64,000 nt of DNA from Paulinella micropora (Eukaryota; Cercozoa; Imbricatea; Euglyphida; Paulinellidae), in NCBI GenBank assembly GCA_019918135.1, contig WBZZ01005554.1, positions 71,001 through 135,000 on the forward strand, written 5' to 3'. Each line of letters opens with the position of its first letter. Positions within the stretch are counted from its first letter, which is position 1. The notes under the pieces were generated by a model, which saw only the letters and a program-made list of their open reading frames with translations, searched no databases and had not been told where the DNA came from. Below are positions 1 through 9,781 of this stretch, piece by piece. A program made the translations under genes and the position numbers.

Positions 1-2
1 AT

Positions 3-2022
3 CATTCTAACGGTTTCAGGACTGAAGTAGAAGCTCAAGAATGGCGTCGCCGTAGCAGGCTTCATCACAAAATTCACAGGGCGTGCCGCGTTGCCAGCAT
101 GCAGCGCAAGAAGGCAGCACCAGCAGATTTTGCTGCCACAGTCATATCAGCCGATATGAAACCGCCAGTGAAGATCCCATCTTGCCGCCGCGCCGCGAAA
201 GATTTCAAAGGAAAAATTGTGTTTCGCCTTTGCGTTGGAATCAATACCTGCTACACTACCGATACGCATTTTATTCTGACGTACCTTGAAGGCGCGGTAG
301 AACACGGCGCGAACAGCAACATTACTATGCTTGCCGCACTTTTACATTGGCAACTTTGGAACCCTCGCACAATGCAAGCGTGGAAATTATATCTTGAGTG
401 GGACGGAGCTGGTGATAACACCGCGTGGGCGATGCTGGGTTTCCTTGGGCTCAATGTCGTTGACAGAGGAATCCGTTTCCAAGTAGAGTCACATCGCAAG
501 CCACCAGGGCACGGGCACGATGGAGATGATCAGGAATTTCGAGTTATGGATATCGGGTGGAAGAGCACCTTCCTGACAACTAACATCGCTCAAGCGTTAT
601 TAAAGCTCATTCTTGCATTCAAGAAGCAGCACAAGAAGAGGCATGTGCTGGTTGTTCTCGGATGTAACTACGACTGGATGACTCATTTTAGCCCGTGTAT
701 GAACAAGAGTTTCAAAAACTACAACAAACCCTTGGCATATAGAATCACCAAGAAAGATCCTGACGCTTTGCCGACTGTAGAGATCGCTACTTGGGGAGAC
801 GCACAGGATTTTCATGGAGTGCGTGATGATCCCAGAGGAGAACCGATCAATTTGTTTATCGGACGCCCCGGTAATAATATTATCTATCTTTCTCTTTCTC
901 TCTCTCTCTCTATATATATATATCTCTCTCTCTCTCTTTCTCTCGTTCTATCTATCTATCTCTCTCTCTATTTATGACAGCGACCGACATGCCTCCCAAG
1001 CTTCCAGTCGGCTACTTCGTCAATCCGCGCCTGAAGAAGGATATTCGTGCTTTGGCTACTAAATACCTAGGGCCGGATGAGCGAGCACATGTGGAGGAAA
1101 TGTTAGCAGGTGGAAATTTGACCAGAGTAGAGGTGGATGGAGATTACTTCGAAGGCGGCCTGCCCGGCCGTCCTGCTCATATGTCCTGTGTCGATGCAAA
1201 AGGCAAGGAATGGAGAGCAGAATTTCGATTGATCGACGAGCTACCTGTAAATTGGATGGAGTTGCCTCAAGAACGACAGGAGAAAATGAACGCACTTACG
1301 CGTTTGACCGATGAAGAGCTGCTGTCCTTACCACGCACTTATTTTGTTAATGAAGGACGTCCTCCAGCTCACCCGAGATGGCGTGGTGCAAGACAGCTTA
1401 CTAGCGAAGAAAAGCAGGAGCAGGATTTAGCATTTGGAAATGCTTCTGAGCCTTGGCGGAAAATTCTCACGTTGCTAAGATCGTCAGAGGAAAAAAAGCA
1501 ATTTGCGTCCAAGCAGATGGTAGTTAGCGAATTGAAATCATGGATGAGAATGCATCGTGTTGCAACGCAAAACTCCGATCGGAAACAGTTCAAGAAGGCA
1601 GAGCTTATTGAACAAGCGTGGAACCATTTCGAACGATGCGACTGTGGGTTCCCTGAGGAAGAAGAGCTTGGTGCTGCTCAGCCTGCAGAACCAGTGGCAG
1701 ATTCAGAGGATGACTTATCTGATACTTCATCTTCCAGTTCATCAACTGACTCATCGTCTGATCGATCTTCTGGTTCAGAGGAAGAAAAGCATGGTATTAG
1801 TTTTCTTCTTCTTCTTCTTCTTCTTCTTCTTCTTCTTCTTCTTCTTCTTCTTCTTCTTGTTCTTCTCCTCCTTAACATGATGCTATCCATATTGTAGATG
1901 ATTCAGATCGCTCCGACGCAAGTTGGAGAATGCGTAACTCAGGAATCCGTTTGCGCGGACGTCGCCGCGCACGTCGTGCTGCGGGTGGACGTGGACGTGG
2001 ACGTGGACGTGGTCGTATGTGA
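3..2022 (+). CDS. 3' part of a spliced host-type gene with a DUF7869-like domain
   Basis: The frame is open from the left edge, so the 5' end lies outside the window. Exon 1 runs to 870, exon 2 is 981-1793 and exon 3 is 1898-2022, ending in TGA. Both junctions are GT-AG and keep the frame. Exon 1 has a spaced D-G-A-G-D-N (about 402-419) and GHGHDGDD (about 510-530), the layout of the DUF7869 family (a D..N region, then a GHTHxDxD-like motif). That family is widespread in algae and other eukaryotes, is often linked to repetitive loci, and has no settled function. Exon 2 is charged and ends in an acidic Ser-rich tract. Exon 3 encodes an Arg-rich stretch and GR repeats, typical of RNA-binding tails. 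A further splice (2015-2079) would replace the last residue with a few others. The exon structure is seen directly; the family call is by motif only. Confidence 0.5.
871..980 (+). other. intron 1, mostly a TC/TATC microsatellite
   Basis: Donor G|GTAATA and acceptor TTATGACAG|C flank 110 bp that is almost entirely CT, TATC and TA repeats. Removing it joins exon 1 and exon 2 in phase (G + CG = Ala). The microsatellite acts as the polypyrimidine tract. Confidence 0.65.
1794..1897 (+). other. intron 2, with a CTT microsatellite
   Basis: Donor ATG|GTATTA and acceptor ATTGTAG|AT. A run of CTT repeats (about 1804-1860) is followed by a branch-point-like CTTAACATGA near 1871. Splicing keeps the frame into a Ser/Asp then Arg/Gly-rich exon. 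Read unspliced, the CTT run would encode a long Leu tract, which is not credible. Confidence 0.7.
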
Positions 2023-2600
2023 TTTTTTTTTTGAATGAATTTTTCTGGGTCCGACTTTTTCATAATGGTTTTTGTCTAGGGCAACTGCAACTGTAACGCT
2101 TCTTCTAAAAACTGAAATTAGAAATTTGTTTAACTCTGATAATGCACCAGAATCTGATGTGAAGCGTCCTCCCTCCGACCCATTCCCCCCCCCCCCACCC
2201 CCCCCCCCTCCCCCCTCTACGTACCAGCGTACGTCACAGCGGGCAAACAGAATTTTTTGAAGGTAAAACCATGTCTTAATATAGTAAAATGCTTAATATA
2301 AGCAAGAATAAACAGTAAAAGCAAATTCTGCATGTTCGGCATTGTTATCATCATAGATTCATGGTAGCCGGGACTACGAAAAAGTAGAAAAATTACCGTG
2401 TCGGACCGGTTCCTGCCCACCTCTGAAGATGAAGTTAAAGTGTATTACAATTAATAAAAACATATTTTAATATTATTTTTATATGTTCTGCAATCAGGGA
2501 ATTCATTTCCTTTCATTTCCACACGTTTTCAAAAAAGTCCATATACTTCATGGAAAATTTCGGAAAAAGGGATACCCCCAAGATTGTCGAATGTTTAGTT
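2023..2600. other. intergenic, poly-C tract, no gene seen
   Basis: This is 3' flank of the host-type gene. It contains a nearly pure C tract (about 2185-2216) and AT-rich DNA with poly-A-signal-like AATAAA near 2453. A possible short last intron (GTATGT at 2015, TTTTGTCTAG ending 2079) overlaps its start. No coding region is supported. Confidence 0.5.
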
Positions 2601-3193
2601 CTAACACGGGTGTCAGTCTGCGGAATACAACTCTCCCATTTGTTGCTCGAATGAGAAATGATGCAGATACAGGAATACAAATATTGAAAACAGCAAGTTG
2701 TAGTATGTTTATTGAAGGTTCCAATACTATTAATTCAAGCATATCTAACGAAGCGGAAGGAAGTGAGCCAGCAAGCACGACGGAAAGCCCTATTCTCAGC
2801 ATAAAAAATAAGGCACTTTTCAATAATAGTGCGACTAATTATTCAATCGTTTATCCATCTCTAATAAGCATATCAAACGAAGATACCAAAGTTAATATAG
2901 TGCGAATTGTGAAAACAACTGGAACACTTACGGCTGAGAACTTCGTCGATATTGATGCTACAACTTCAATCGTATCAAAGGACGTATCTGCGACGGCTCT
3001 CGGTGGTGCCACTATAACAGACGTCATTCTTAAACTTTTTGTTAATGCTTCTTCTAGCCAGCTTATTGACCTGCGAGCTTATGACATACAACTCTCTCCT
3101 GGCGAAAATCTAACATTTTTACAAAAGTCTGTATCTACTGCCGCGAATGGAGGAAATGTGAGTGTTATAGTCAATTTCTTAGAAGACCAATAA
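2601..3193 (+). pseudogene. virion structural protein, 3' fragment (unit A)
   Basis: The segment encodes the C-terminal part of the structural protein described at 20797-22046 and begins where unit A begins. It is rich in Ser, Thr, Asn and Ile and predicted mostly beta. It stops at TAA just before the DUF3223-like gene. The upstream part is absent because the unit is partial. Confidence 0.75.
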
Positions 3194-3235
3194 TTAATTT
3201 TGTAATAATTTTTTCTAATATAATAATATAGTAAT

Positions 3236-3874
3236 ATGTTTTACCGTCGTAAGTTATACCGCATTGGAGGGCTGCGGTTTCTAACAAAAGCGTCTATCAA
3301 ATCCCACATAAGGATACTTATAAGCAAGTATGCTGATGGAGAAGTACTTAACCCAGAAGATAGCGATTTCGTGCGAGACCTGATAACCCATCACCCAGGT
3401 ATAAAAGACGGTACCATTGACGTTGAAAGTAATCTGACGACCGGAAGCAAACACTTTCGTGCGAATGGTAAGCCGTTTTCGTGGAATTGCTGCGTTGACC
3501 TCATAGGGCTTAGTGAAACAAAAAAAATGGCTAGAGTGATAAAAGGTGCGAGCAGGAATACGATAAGACCACAAATACAAGAATATCTGGAGATTATGGC
3601 TATTGATGTATTCGTGGAACCACGATACTTATGCGAAATAAGTGGAGATATATATGAGCGGGTTGATGTTCACGTTGACCATCACTTTGACCTCATACAA
3701 TTCAAAGATATCCTTAAACAATACCTTGAAGTGAACAGAGAAGTAGAAGTTGAAGACGGCTTATTGAAAGAACCGCACTTCACTAAGTTTAGCGAATTCC
3801 ACAAACAGAAAGCAATACTGCGAATAATAAAAAAAGAAATCAATATTAGAGGTAAGATGTATCACCTACGATAA
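3236..3874 (+). CDS. DUF3223/DCL-like protein (unit A)
   Basis: This 212-residue frame starts at ATG after an AT-rich leader (TAATATAATAATATAGTA). The central part has the run H-H-P-G-I-K-x-G, then HFRANGKPFSWNCC at about residues 78-91. This resembles the DUF3223 pattern, in which a conserved Phe-Ser-x-x-x-Cys follows a variable G-x-x-F segment. DUF3223 proteins occur in phages and large DNA viruses, sometimes with nucleases, and their role is unresolved. The C-terminus (EFHKQKAILRI) looks helical. The last codons overlap the 3' end of the convergent ExoX-C-like gene. The family call is tentative; the frame itself is conserved in unit B. Confidence 0.5.
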   Translation: MFYRRKLYRIGGLRFLTKASIKSHIRILISKYADGEVLNPEDSDFVRDLITHHPGIKDGTIDVESNLTTGSKHFRANGKPFSWNCCVDLIGLSETKKMARVIKGASRNTIRPQIQEYLEIMAIDVFVEPRYLCEISGDIYERVDVHVDHHFDLIQFKDILKQYLEVNREVEVEDGLLKEPHFTKFSEFHKQKAILRIIKKEINIRGKMYHLR

Positions 3875-4144
3875 ATACTTTTTCAATTCGTCTTTATTGC
3901 TACACCACGGCTGACGGACTAACCATTCAATATATGGCTTATCAATCTTGGCGATGTCTTCTATTTTTTTGCCCTTGTATTTGCCGAAATGAAACACGTC
4001 TTTTGGTTGAGCATTTCTCATTTCTTCAATCGCTTTTATTTCGTCGTGGATTACCTTTTGGACATCTTCCAGCGAGAAGGATTTTTTTTCGCCTTCAATG
4101 GAAAGTTTTTGGAACTTCTCACACAGTCTAGTAAGGGTAGACAT
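3866..4144 (-). CDS. ExoX C-terminal / DUF3820-like small protein (unit A)
   Basis: The 92-residue protein starts MSTLTRLCEKF. The start is chosen because the related protein in element D begins the same way. Residues about 55-85 read FHFGKYKGKKIEDIAKIDKPYIEWL, matching the FxFGKYKGxxIxxI...DxxYLxWL pattern of the DUF3820 / ExoX C-terminal family, found in exonucleases and as a stand-alone module in viruses. The N-terminal half is a probable helical oligomerisation or partner-binding region. It is divergent from the lipase gene with 54 bp between the starts, and overlaps the DUF3223-like gene by a few bases at its 3' end. A DNA-processing accessory role is inferred. Confidence 0.65.
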   Translation of the reverse strand: MSTLTRLCEKFQKLSIEGEKKSFSLEDVQKVIHDEIKAIEEMRNAQPKDVFHFGKYKGKKIEDIAKIDKPYIEWLVRQPWCSNKDELKKYLS

Positions 4145-4198
4145 AGTAGGGGGTATATAGTAGGAAGGAAAAAAATTAAATAAATAATAATATACCTC
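4145..4198. promoter_or_regulatory. divergent promoter region between ExoX-C-like gene and lipase (unit A)
   Basis: Only 54 bp separate the two outward-facing start codons. The stretch holds TATATA-like boxes on both strands (GGGGTATATAGT toward the minus gene, AATAATAATATACC toward the lipase). The same stretch recurs at 22999-23052. The promoter role is inferred. Confidence 0.4.
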
Positions 4199-4888
4199 AT
4201 GTCCGAGTGGATTGTCTTTGTAAAAGCTTACTCCGCTAAACATGGTATAAGCTACGGGGAAGCATTGAAAAAGGCGGGTAAGGCATACAGAAATCAGAAG
4301 GGAGGCAGTGCTGAGTTGTCTGAGGATGTCTATTTGTCTTCGTCCGAACGAAAAGGGGCTGACGGATGGAAGCCGGTCGCCAGCAAAGAAAAATCGACAG
4401 TGTACGAAAAAGATGGTAAAGCTATTGTCGCATTCAGAGGAAGTGCGGATAAGCGGGACCTGCTAACTGACGTCGCATTAGTAAAGGGAGTGTTAAAAAG
4501 AACCCCGAGATATAAAGAAGAGCAGAAGCTGGTTGACGAAGTCATAAAGAAATATGGTAAGGATAATGTAGAGCTTACAGGTCATAGCCTTGGAGGAACG
4601 ATTGCGAAAGACCTGAGCCGCCAGACGGGGGTAAGGGCGACTACATACAACAAAGGTAGTAGCACGAAGGACCTAATTGAAGGAGTGATTGACCGAGTAG
4701 CCACTAGGGTAAACCCGAAAGGAAAGAGGGCGAAGACTGCGAAGCTGACCACGAACTACCGAACTAAGTACGACCCCGTTTCATTGCTAGGGGCGACGGC
4801 GGTAAATACTAAGTTAGTGAAGCCAACGAGGGGTGTTCATACTATTAGGAGCTTCAAAGGTAAAGGAGCTAAAAAAATATATCTATAA
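4199..4888 (+). CDS. class-3-type lipase (unit A)
   Basis: The protein is 229 residues. The nucleophile-elbow motif VELTGHSLGG (about residues 119-128) is the GxSxG signature of alpha/beta-hydrolase lipases of the fungal class 3 type, and an Asp and His that could complete the triad follow. VAFRGSADKRDLLTD (about 79-93) fits the oxyanion region of that family. The N-terminus (WIVFVKAYSAKHGISYGEALKKAG) is a short helical module seen on many proteins of large DNA viruses. In a virion-bearing element a lipase may help breach host membranes; that role is inferred. It lies directly before the convergent polymerase gene. Confidence 0.75.
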   Translation: MSEWIVFVKAYSAKHGISYGEALKKAGKAYRNQKGGSAELSEDVYLSSSERKGADGWKPVASKEKSTVYEKDGKAIVAFRGSADKRDLLTDVALVKGVLKRTPRYKEEQKLVDEVIKKYGKDNVELTGHSLGGTIAKDLSRQTGVRATTYNKGSSTKDLIEGVIDRVATRVNPKGKRAKTAKLTTNYRTKYDPVSLLGATAVNTKLVKPTRGVHTIRSFKGKGAKKIYL

Positions 4889-4895
4889 TTGAGCT

Positions 4896-7800
4896 TCATT
4901 TGTGGAAACCGAGCGGGATGCTGTCGTTATCGTTAATAAACTCGCGGCCCGCCCATTTATTCTCATTAACTTGTTTTTTTATGTTTTGGTTGTGTATTAT
5001 ACTAAAATGCGGGACTTGTTGCTGTTTGCTGTTTCTGTTCATATGTATTTTTTTCATTTGGAAATCCTTAACATTTTCAACCGACCCGCCTTTGTCCATC
5101 TTATCAAATATAGCGGGGTTGAGTTGCTTAGCCTCCAAGCCTTTACCCCTAAAGTGGAAGTATCTTTTAACGCCGTTTACCACTTCAATATGAACTCCCT
5201 TCGCTATATGCTTTAAGTCGTTCTTGGTCATTCCTTCCGTAAAGGCATCCTTCGTTGTAAATTCTAACATATACAATTTCGGAGCTATCCACGAGGCTCT
5301 TATAATTTTACATCCATCGCCTAAATCGTCTCCAATACCTCCTAATTTTTTATTCCCCATATTCTTTACATACTTGGCACATCTCGCGTGGATTTGTAAG
5401 CTGTCGGTATCGGTGTAATAGAAGTCGTCCGCGATGCTCCCATTCGGGTTAGCCTCCTTCATATACTTGTACATAATACGACGGCTGTATGCTAGTATGA
5501 ATGCTCCGTAGTGTGTCGGCTTGGTTATGCTTTCTTCTAATATCACTGGATTGCGAGGGAGGCCTGTTAAATACCATAAGTCCTTTCCATCCTTATCGAC
5601 GAATTTTACTATGTCGGTTATTTGGTTGCGGTTCCAAAATTTCCAGTATTCGTCATTGGTGGTTATATACGCTGTTTTTGAAGGAATTGGCTTTTGTATC
5701 ATCTTGCCGTATAGACTATTCATAAACAACTTGGCTAGCAAATATTGTGGGGTACCTTTCTCGGCATGTTCCTTCGCCTTGAACATATCATCTATGTATT
5801 TGGCGAAAACTCGTTCTCCGCGGGCTGAGTAGTATCCTTTATGAATGCTTACCGTATAACCCTCGGCTACCATATCGGTGATATCTACACTCGTCAGCCA
5901 TTGGTCCTTCATATCTTCTAGTCGCCATTTAAGAGAGCCCATGCGGTCTCGCTGTCCAATTCTGGAGTGTAGTATATTTTTCGAAGAAATGTAATCAAGG
6001 TTATAGATACCGAGTGGAAGGTTTCGCGGGTCGAACGGTCCGATCGTTTCTATTATGTCGCCAACCATAAACTCGTTTAACATCGCGGTTGGATACAACG
6101 ATACGACGTCGGCATCTACGAGATAATCGTCTATGTCGTCAAATGTGGTCTGCTTTTGAAGGTATCGTTCATACTGAGCTGAAATGAACCGCCTCTTAGA
6201 CGGGTAAGTTCTTCCGCCGATAATCGCTTTTCTAAAGGCTAACTCTTCCTTTATCTTTGGAAGTCTTACCTCGTGTTTTTTGTGTATGTATTTTTTCCAT
6301 ATATTGAAAGCCAGGCTGGAAGTTGAGAAATATGATGAAATATTGGCTTTATGTGTGGCGTAGATAGCAGTGTTTATTTTGTCGTATAACTCCTTCAAAC
6401 CCATAACATCGTTTTTCAAATAGTCTAAGCACTCTTGCCTCGTCTTGGCGTCCATATCCTCCCATCTGCTGGCTTTCGTATCGTGGTCGAAGTCTCCCTT
6501 CATAACGTCGCAGCCCATACTTTCGAGATTAGCTTTTAGACTTCCCTGAGTGTGCTTACACATATCCCACATCTTAATATTTTCAAACTCTAAACTAATG
6601 ATAGAGCCGTTATTAATTTTTGACTCTTTAATCTTAATACCTCTTCTTATTAATTCTTGGTGTATGAAGTAGTGGTCGAAGTTCGCCCCGTTAAACGCGT
6701 TGACATACAGAATTGGTTGTTCGTCCTGTTTCTTATTTCTGCTTCGTTTTAGTGGTTTTACCCATCCCTCCTTTATCTTCTTACCTCGTTCAATGAGAAG
6801 GTCGACGAATTTACTTATACAATCTTCGCCTGCTATGTATTGAAAGCCTTCGCCGCCTTGTGTGTATCCGACTATGTAGCAGTCGTAGATATCGTAGCCG
6901 TCTGCTATTTCTTTATTCCTCCAAGTTTCTAAGTCGTAATGAATTATGCTGTCGTTGTTGATGCGGTCTTCAGGGTAGAAGTCGGTCAGTAAGCATCTTT
7001 TACCATTCTTTTTTAACCGGCTATCTACGAAGTGCTTTCTGTTAAGGTCGCATGTGTGCTTATTAAGATAAACTCGCAGGCAGTCCTCGCATTTCTTTTT
7101 AAACTGTTTTTCTAGTCCATAATAGTGGTTATTTTCTAGAAAGATTAGTTTGTCAGTCTCTTCGCAGTCATTACTCGTTCGTATGACGTCCTTTGTTATC
7201 GCATTTGTTAATTCGTACGTTTTACCTTCTTTTATGTACTTGTTTAAGATTTCGACTGCGATGGAAAACGGTATCGGTGAATTAGGTTCAAGTTTAAACT
7301 CGCTTCTAATATCATTACATCTCTTCTTATTCAGCGGGTGAATGTTGAGTATATCCTTACACAGGAAGAATAAGCAGTTATTGTTTTTACTCGGTGGCGA
7401 TATCTTCTCCCCTCTTCAACTTTTTCCCGCTTCTCCTTTTTTCCTTCATAGCATCCTCCGCCGTTCTCTTGAACAAATACTATTTCAACAAATTTGATAT
7501 CTCTTTCGTATCCATTCTTGCCCGCTTCTATGTTGCTTATGTTGAACTCGTTAAGAGCGTCAATAAACTTGGTGTCATATTCGCGGAGTAAGAAAGAGTT
7601 AAATGTTTGCTTTTTGTAATAGTGGTCGTATCTTTCCCCAGGTATGGTGCTGTATGTTATAGATATATTAACATCGGCATTATTCGTCATACCTCGGCTC
7701 CTAGCATTTCTTATAGCTGGTATCAATACTTTCTCTTCCAGTCTGTCAGTATCGTAGAAACTTATATCAAGGTTTTTAAAATAGTATGTGAGAGAGTTCA

Positions 7801-8008
7801 AACGATTACTTCTTATAACCTTATAATTGTATGCTCTAAATTCTCGTTGCTTCGCTTCCCTTGTCTTAGCCTCTCGGAGATTTGCTCTTGTATTGCTACG
7901 GATGTTAGATAAAAGTTCCCGGCGGTTTCTTTTATCTTTCGTTTCAATCTTTCTAAGCTTAGCCTTAGCTTGAAGTAGCTCCACGTGTCTTTTGTTTGGT
8001 TTGGACAT
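4896..8008 (-). pseudogene. B-family DNA polymerase, protein-primed type (unit A)
   Basis: Region of about 1,040 codons starting MSKPNKRHVELL. Recognisable landmarks in order: an exonuclease-like part, DADVVSLYPTAM (motif A), KLFMNSLYGK (motif B) and YTDTDSLQ (motif C), all typical of family B polymerases, including the protein-primed ones of Polintons and virophages. It would replicate the element. It is convergent with the lipase gene and sits beside the boundary palindrome. The copy is broken. Confidence 0.85.
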
Positions 8009-8142
8009 TTTACAGTTATGTATATCTTAGGTAAGATACTTTTTCCAAAAATAATTAATTAATGTTTTTACCGTTATTATATGGCGCGTATGTCTTCAGA
8101 TGAAAAATATTTTTACCTGGACCGAAAAAAAATTAAATGGGA

Positions 8143-8340
8143 TTAGACCTGTATTTTACTCAGTCTATCTTCCAGCTCGTGTATCTTCCTTTTGTATTCC
8201 TCTAGTTCTTGCTTTTGCTTTAATGCTTTCGCTTTTCTTTCCTCCTTCAGCCTTTCTTGGTGGCGGTAGTAGTATGCGAGAGCCTTCTCGTTATTTCTCT
8301 TTCGTCTTGCTTCTCCTTCGTTCAGTTTTGGTCTTGGCAT
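8143..8340 (-). CDS. small basic coiled-coil protein (unit A)
   Basis: This 65-residue frame starts MPRPKLNEGEARRKRNN. It is very rich in Lys, Arg and Glu and has a C-terminal heptad-like stretch (LEEYKRKIHELEDRL). It lies between the polymerase and the boundary palindrome on the same strand as the polymerase. Function is unknown; a DNA- or protein-binding accessory is possible. Its counterpart in unit B is at 26996-27194. Confidence 0.45.
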   Translation of the reverse strand: MPRPKLNEGEARRKRNNEKALAYYYRHQERLKEERKAKALKQKQELEEYKRKIHELEDRLSKIQV

Positions 8341-8397
8341 CTTCTGTATTATATTATAGTTTATATATTTTTATAAATGTAAAATAATTAATTAAAT

Positions 8398-8601
8398 TAT
8401 TCCTTTTCTATTCCTTTTCGATTTCTCTCTTTCGTCTATAGCTGTCTTTTCGAAGAAGGTAAGTACCTTTTTTTGGGGGGTCATTTTTTAAGAAAAATGC
8501 CCGCCTAAAAAAGGTTATTCAGCCCAAATTCGACATCATACGAAATCGAAAAGACAGCTATAGACGAAAGAGAGAAATCGAAAAGGAATAGAAAAGGAAT
8601 A
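8398..8601. repeat. unit A/B boundary: 56-bp inverted repeat with central hairpin
   Basis: Arms 8398-8453 and 8546-8601 are exact reverse complements over 56 bp. In the 92-bp spacer a second, imperfect palindrome (about 8465-8515, ACCTTTTTT...AAAAAAGGT) centres near 8490. The structure lies between the polymerase side of one unit and the integrase side of the next. It could be two fused terminal inverted repeats of a linear genome, or the origin of a circular one. Confidence 0.85.
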
Positions 8602-8777
8602 GAACGGATTTTACGAAAAGTAAAATAGAATTGAACAGCCGTACTTCGATGCGTCTGAGCGGCGATTTTTGACGCGCTGGCGCACGCGTTTTAGCTTTGT
8701 CGTTCGTTTTTGTTGTTTTTGACGCACAAACGCAAAAACGCACAAAAAGTTGAAAGGCGGAACTAGACACATTAAAC
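8602..8777. other. non-coding stretch between palindrome and integrase
   Basis: About 175 bp with alternating GACGC/GCGC-containing words and T-rich runs. It is conserved in unit C at 27455-27629. Any open frame across it runs through the palindrome and is not credible. Confidence 0.4.
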
Positions 8778-9743
8778 TTATAAGTCCAAGATTACTTTAG
8801 CTTTCTTTTCTCTTTTGCTTGTTCTAATATTACCTTCATCTATATCTTCTCTCTTTAACTGTTCCTTTGTTTTCTTTTCTTTTGTTATTTCTTTTACTTG
8901 TTCTTTTATTTGTTTTTCTTCGTCTACCGGTCTGTCGAACTTAGTTTTCAATAGTTCCCGGGGGCTGACCAGCTCATCCGAATTTAATATCAACTTGAAA
9001 CCGGAACGGCCAACGACTGTATAAATTTGTTTGCTGTATTGCTTGCCGCCTTTAGAAAATAAATTTCTCTTTAGTTCCTTTCTTACCTTGTCGCCTTTTT
9101 CAAATTCATCAATTAAATGGTCCCGTTGAATACGTTGTTTATTTTTATTCACTCCCTTAAATACATCTATCGGCCGGGCTTTAATAGTTCTATGAAACCG
9201 CATATTATAAGCGTCTACCATGTCATTAATATAAGTTAGCCAGTCAAAATTGCCGTTAGTTTCGAATAGTATGTCCAGCCATCTCCGTATTGTTCTTATA
9301 ACCCGGTCAACGATAGCAAGCGCTCGATGGTCTCCTATTTCAACTGTCCGATGGTCGACGTTGTTGTCTCTGAAATAATCTTTAACCGCTCCTTTGTATT
9401 CACTCCCGCTGTCTGTTGTAATGGAGACCGGAGTGTACGGTATAGATTTTAAAGCTAAATAAACTTCTTTCGCCGTTTTGTTTTCAAGTGGTTTAATTAT
9501 TAAAAATCGACTGTGAGTGTCAATCCAAAACAACATCCAGGCATAACCTTTATTTCCTTTCTTGTCTTTCAACTTTGACATATCGGCTAGGTCTACGAAA
9601 ACTTGTTTAAGTGGTTTGTCCGACCATATAGTATTCCATTTATCAGTCGGTAATCTCTTCTGGTAATGAATTTCTAATGCTTGTTGTTCCTTTCTTTCAT
9701 CCTCATCCTCCGCACCTCCTGGATTGCTATGTTTGTTGTCCAT
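8778..9743 (-). CDS. retroviral-type (DDE) integrase (unit B)
   Basis: The protein is 321 residues. The rve catalytic core is seen as VFVDLADMSK (first Asp, about residues 49-58), SITTDSGSEY (second Asp, about 107-116) and a helix following HRALAIVDRVIRTIRRW that would carry the later acidic position. This is the layout of Polinton (c-type) integrases, which are related to those of retroviruses and Gypsy elements. The C-terminal part (about 210-260) looks like an SH3-like or chromo-like barrel, followed by a Lys-rich tail. The protein would insert the element's ends into host DNA. It lies right beside the boundary palindrome, as integrases do near Polinton termini. Confidence 0.8.
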   Translation of the reverse strand: MDNKHSNPGGAEDEDERKEQQALEIHYQKRLPTDKWNTIWSDKPLKQVFVDLADMSKLKDKKGNKGYAWMLFWIDTHSRFLIIKPLENKTAKEVYLALKSIPYTPVSITTDSGSEYKGAVKDYFRDNNVDHRTVEIGDHRALAIVDRVIRTIRRWLDILFETNGNFDWLTYINDMVDAYNMRFHRTIKARPIDVFKGVNKNKQRIQRDHLIDEFEKGDKVRKELKRNLFSKGGKQYSKQIYTVVGRSGFKLILNSDELVSPRELLKTKFDRPVDEEKQIKEQVKEITKEKKTKEQLKREDIDEGNIRTSKREKKAKVILDL

Positions 9744-9781
9744 CTAATACTTAGTAACACCTAATGCTGTATCCTTATATA

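Larger units (their letters stand above)
2601..8490. mobile_element. Polinton-like element, unit A (right-hand part of a unit)
   Basis: From 2601 the sequence matches 21454 onward almost base for base, about 18,853 bp downstream, and stays matched up to the boundary palindrome. The unit starts abruptly inside a structural gene, with no inverted repeat there, so it is a partial copy. Parts present: structural protein fragment, DUF3223-like, ExoX-C-like, lipase, DNA polymerase, small basic protein. It is broken (a few breaks plus the missing left part) but young, since it is nearly identical to unit B. Confidence 0.9.

Noticed and set aside
1557-1880. Open frames with long Phe, Leu or Arg runs across the CTT tract
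   Set aside because: They are translations of the intron microsatellite; the spliced reading is better supported.
8558-8770. 70-codon minus-strand frame beside the boundary palindrome, also in unit C
   Set aside because: It runs through one arm of the inverted repeat and has no motif; conservation follows from the repeat itself.
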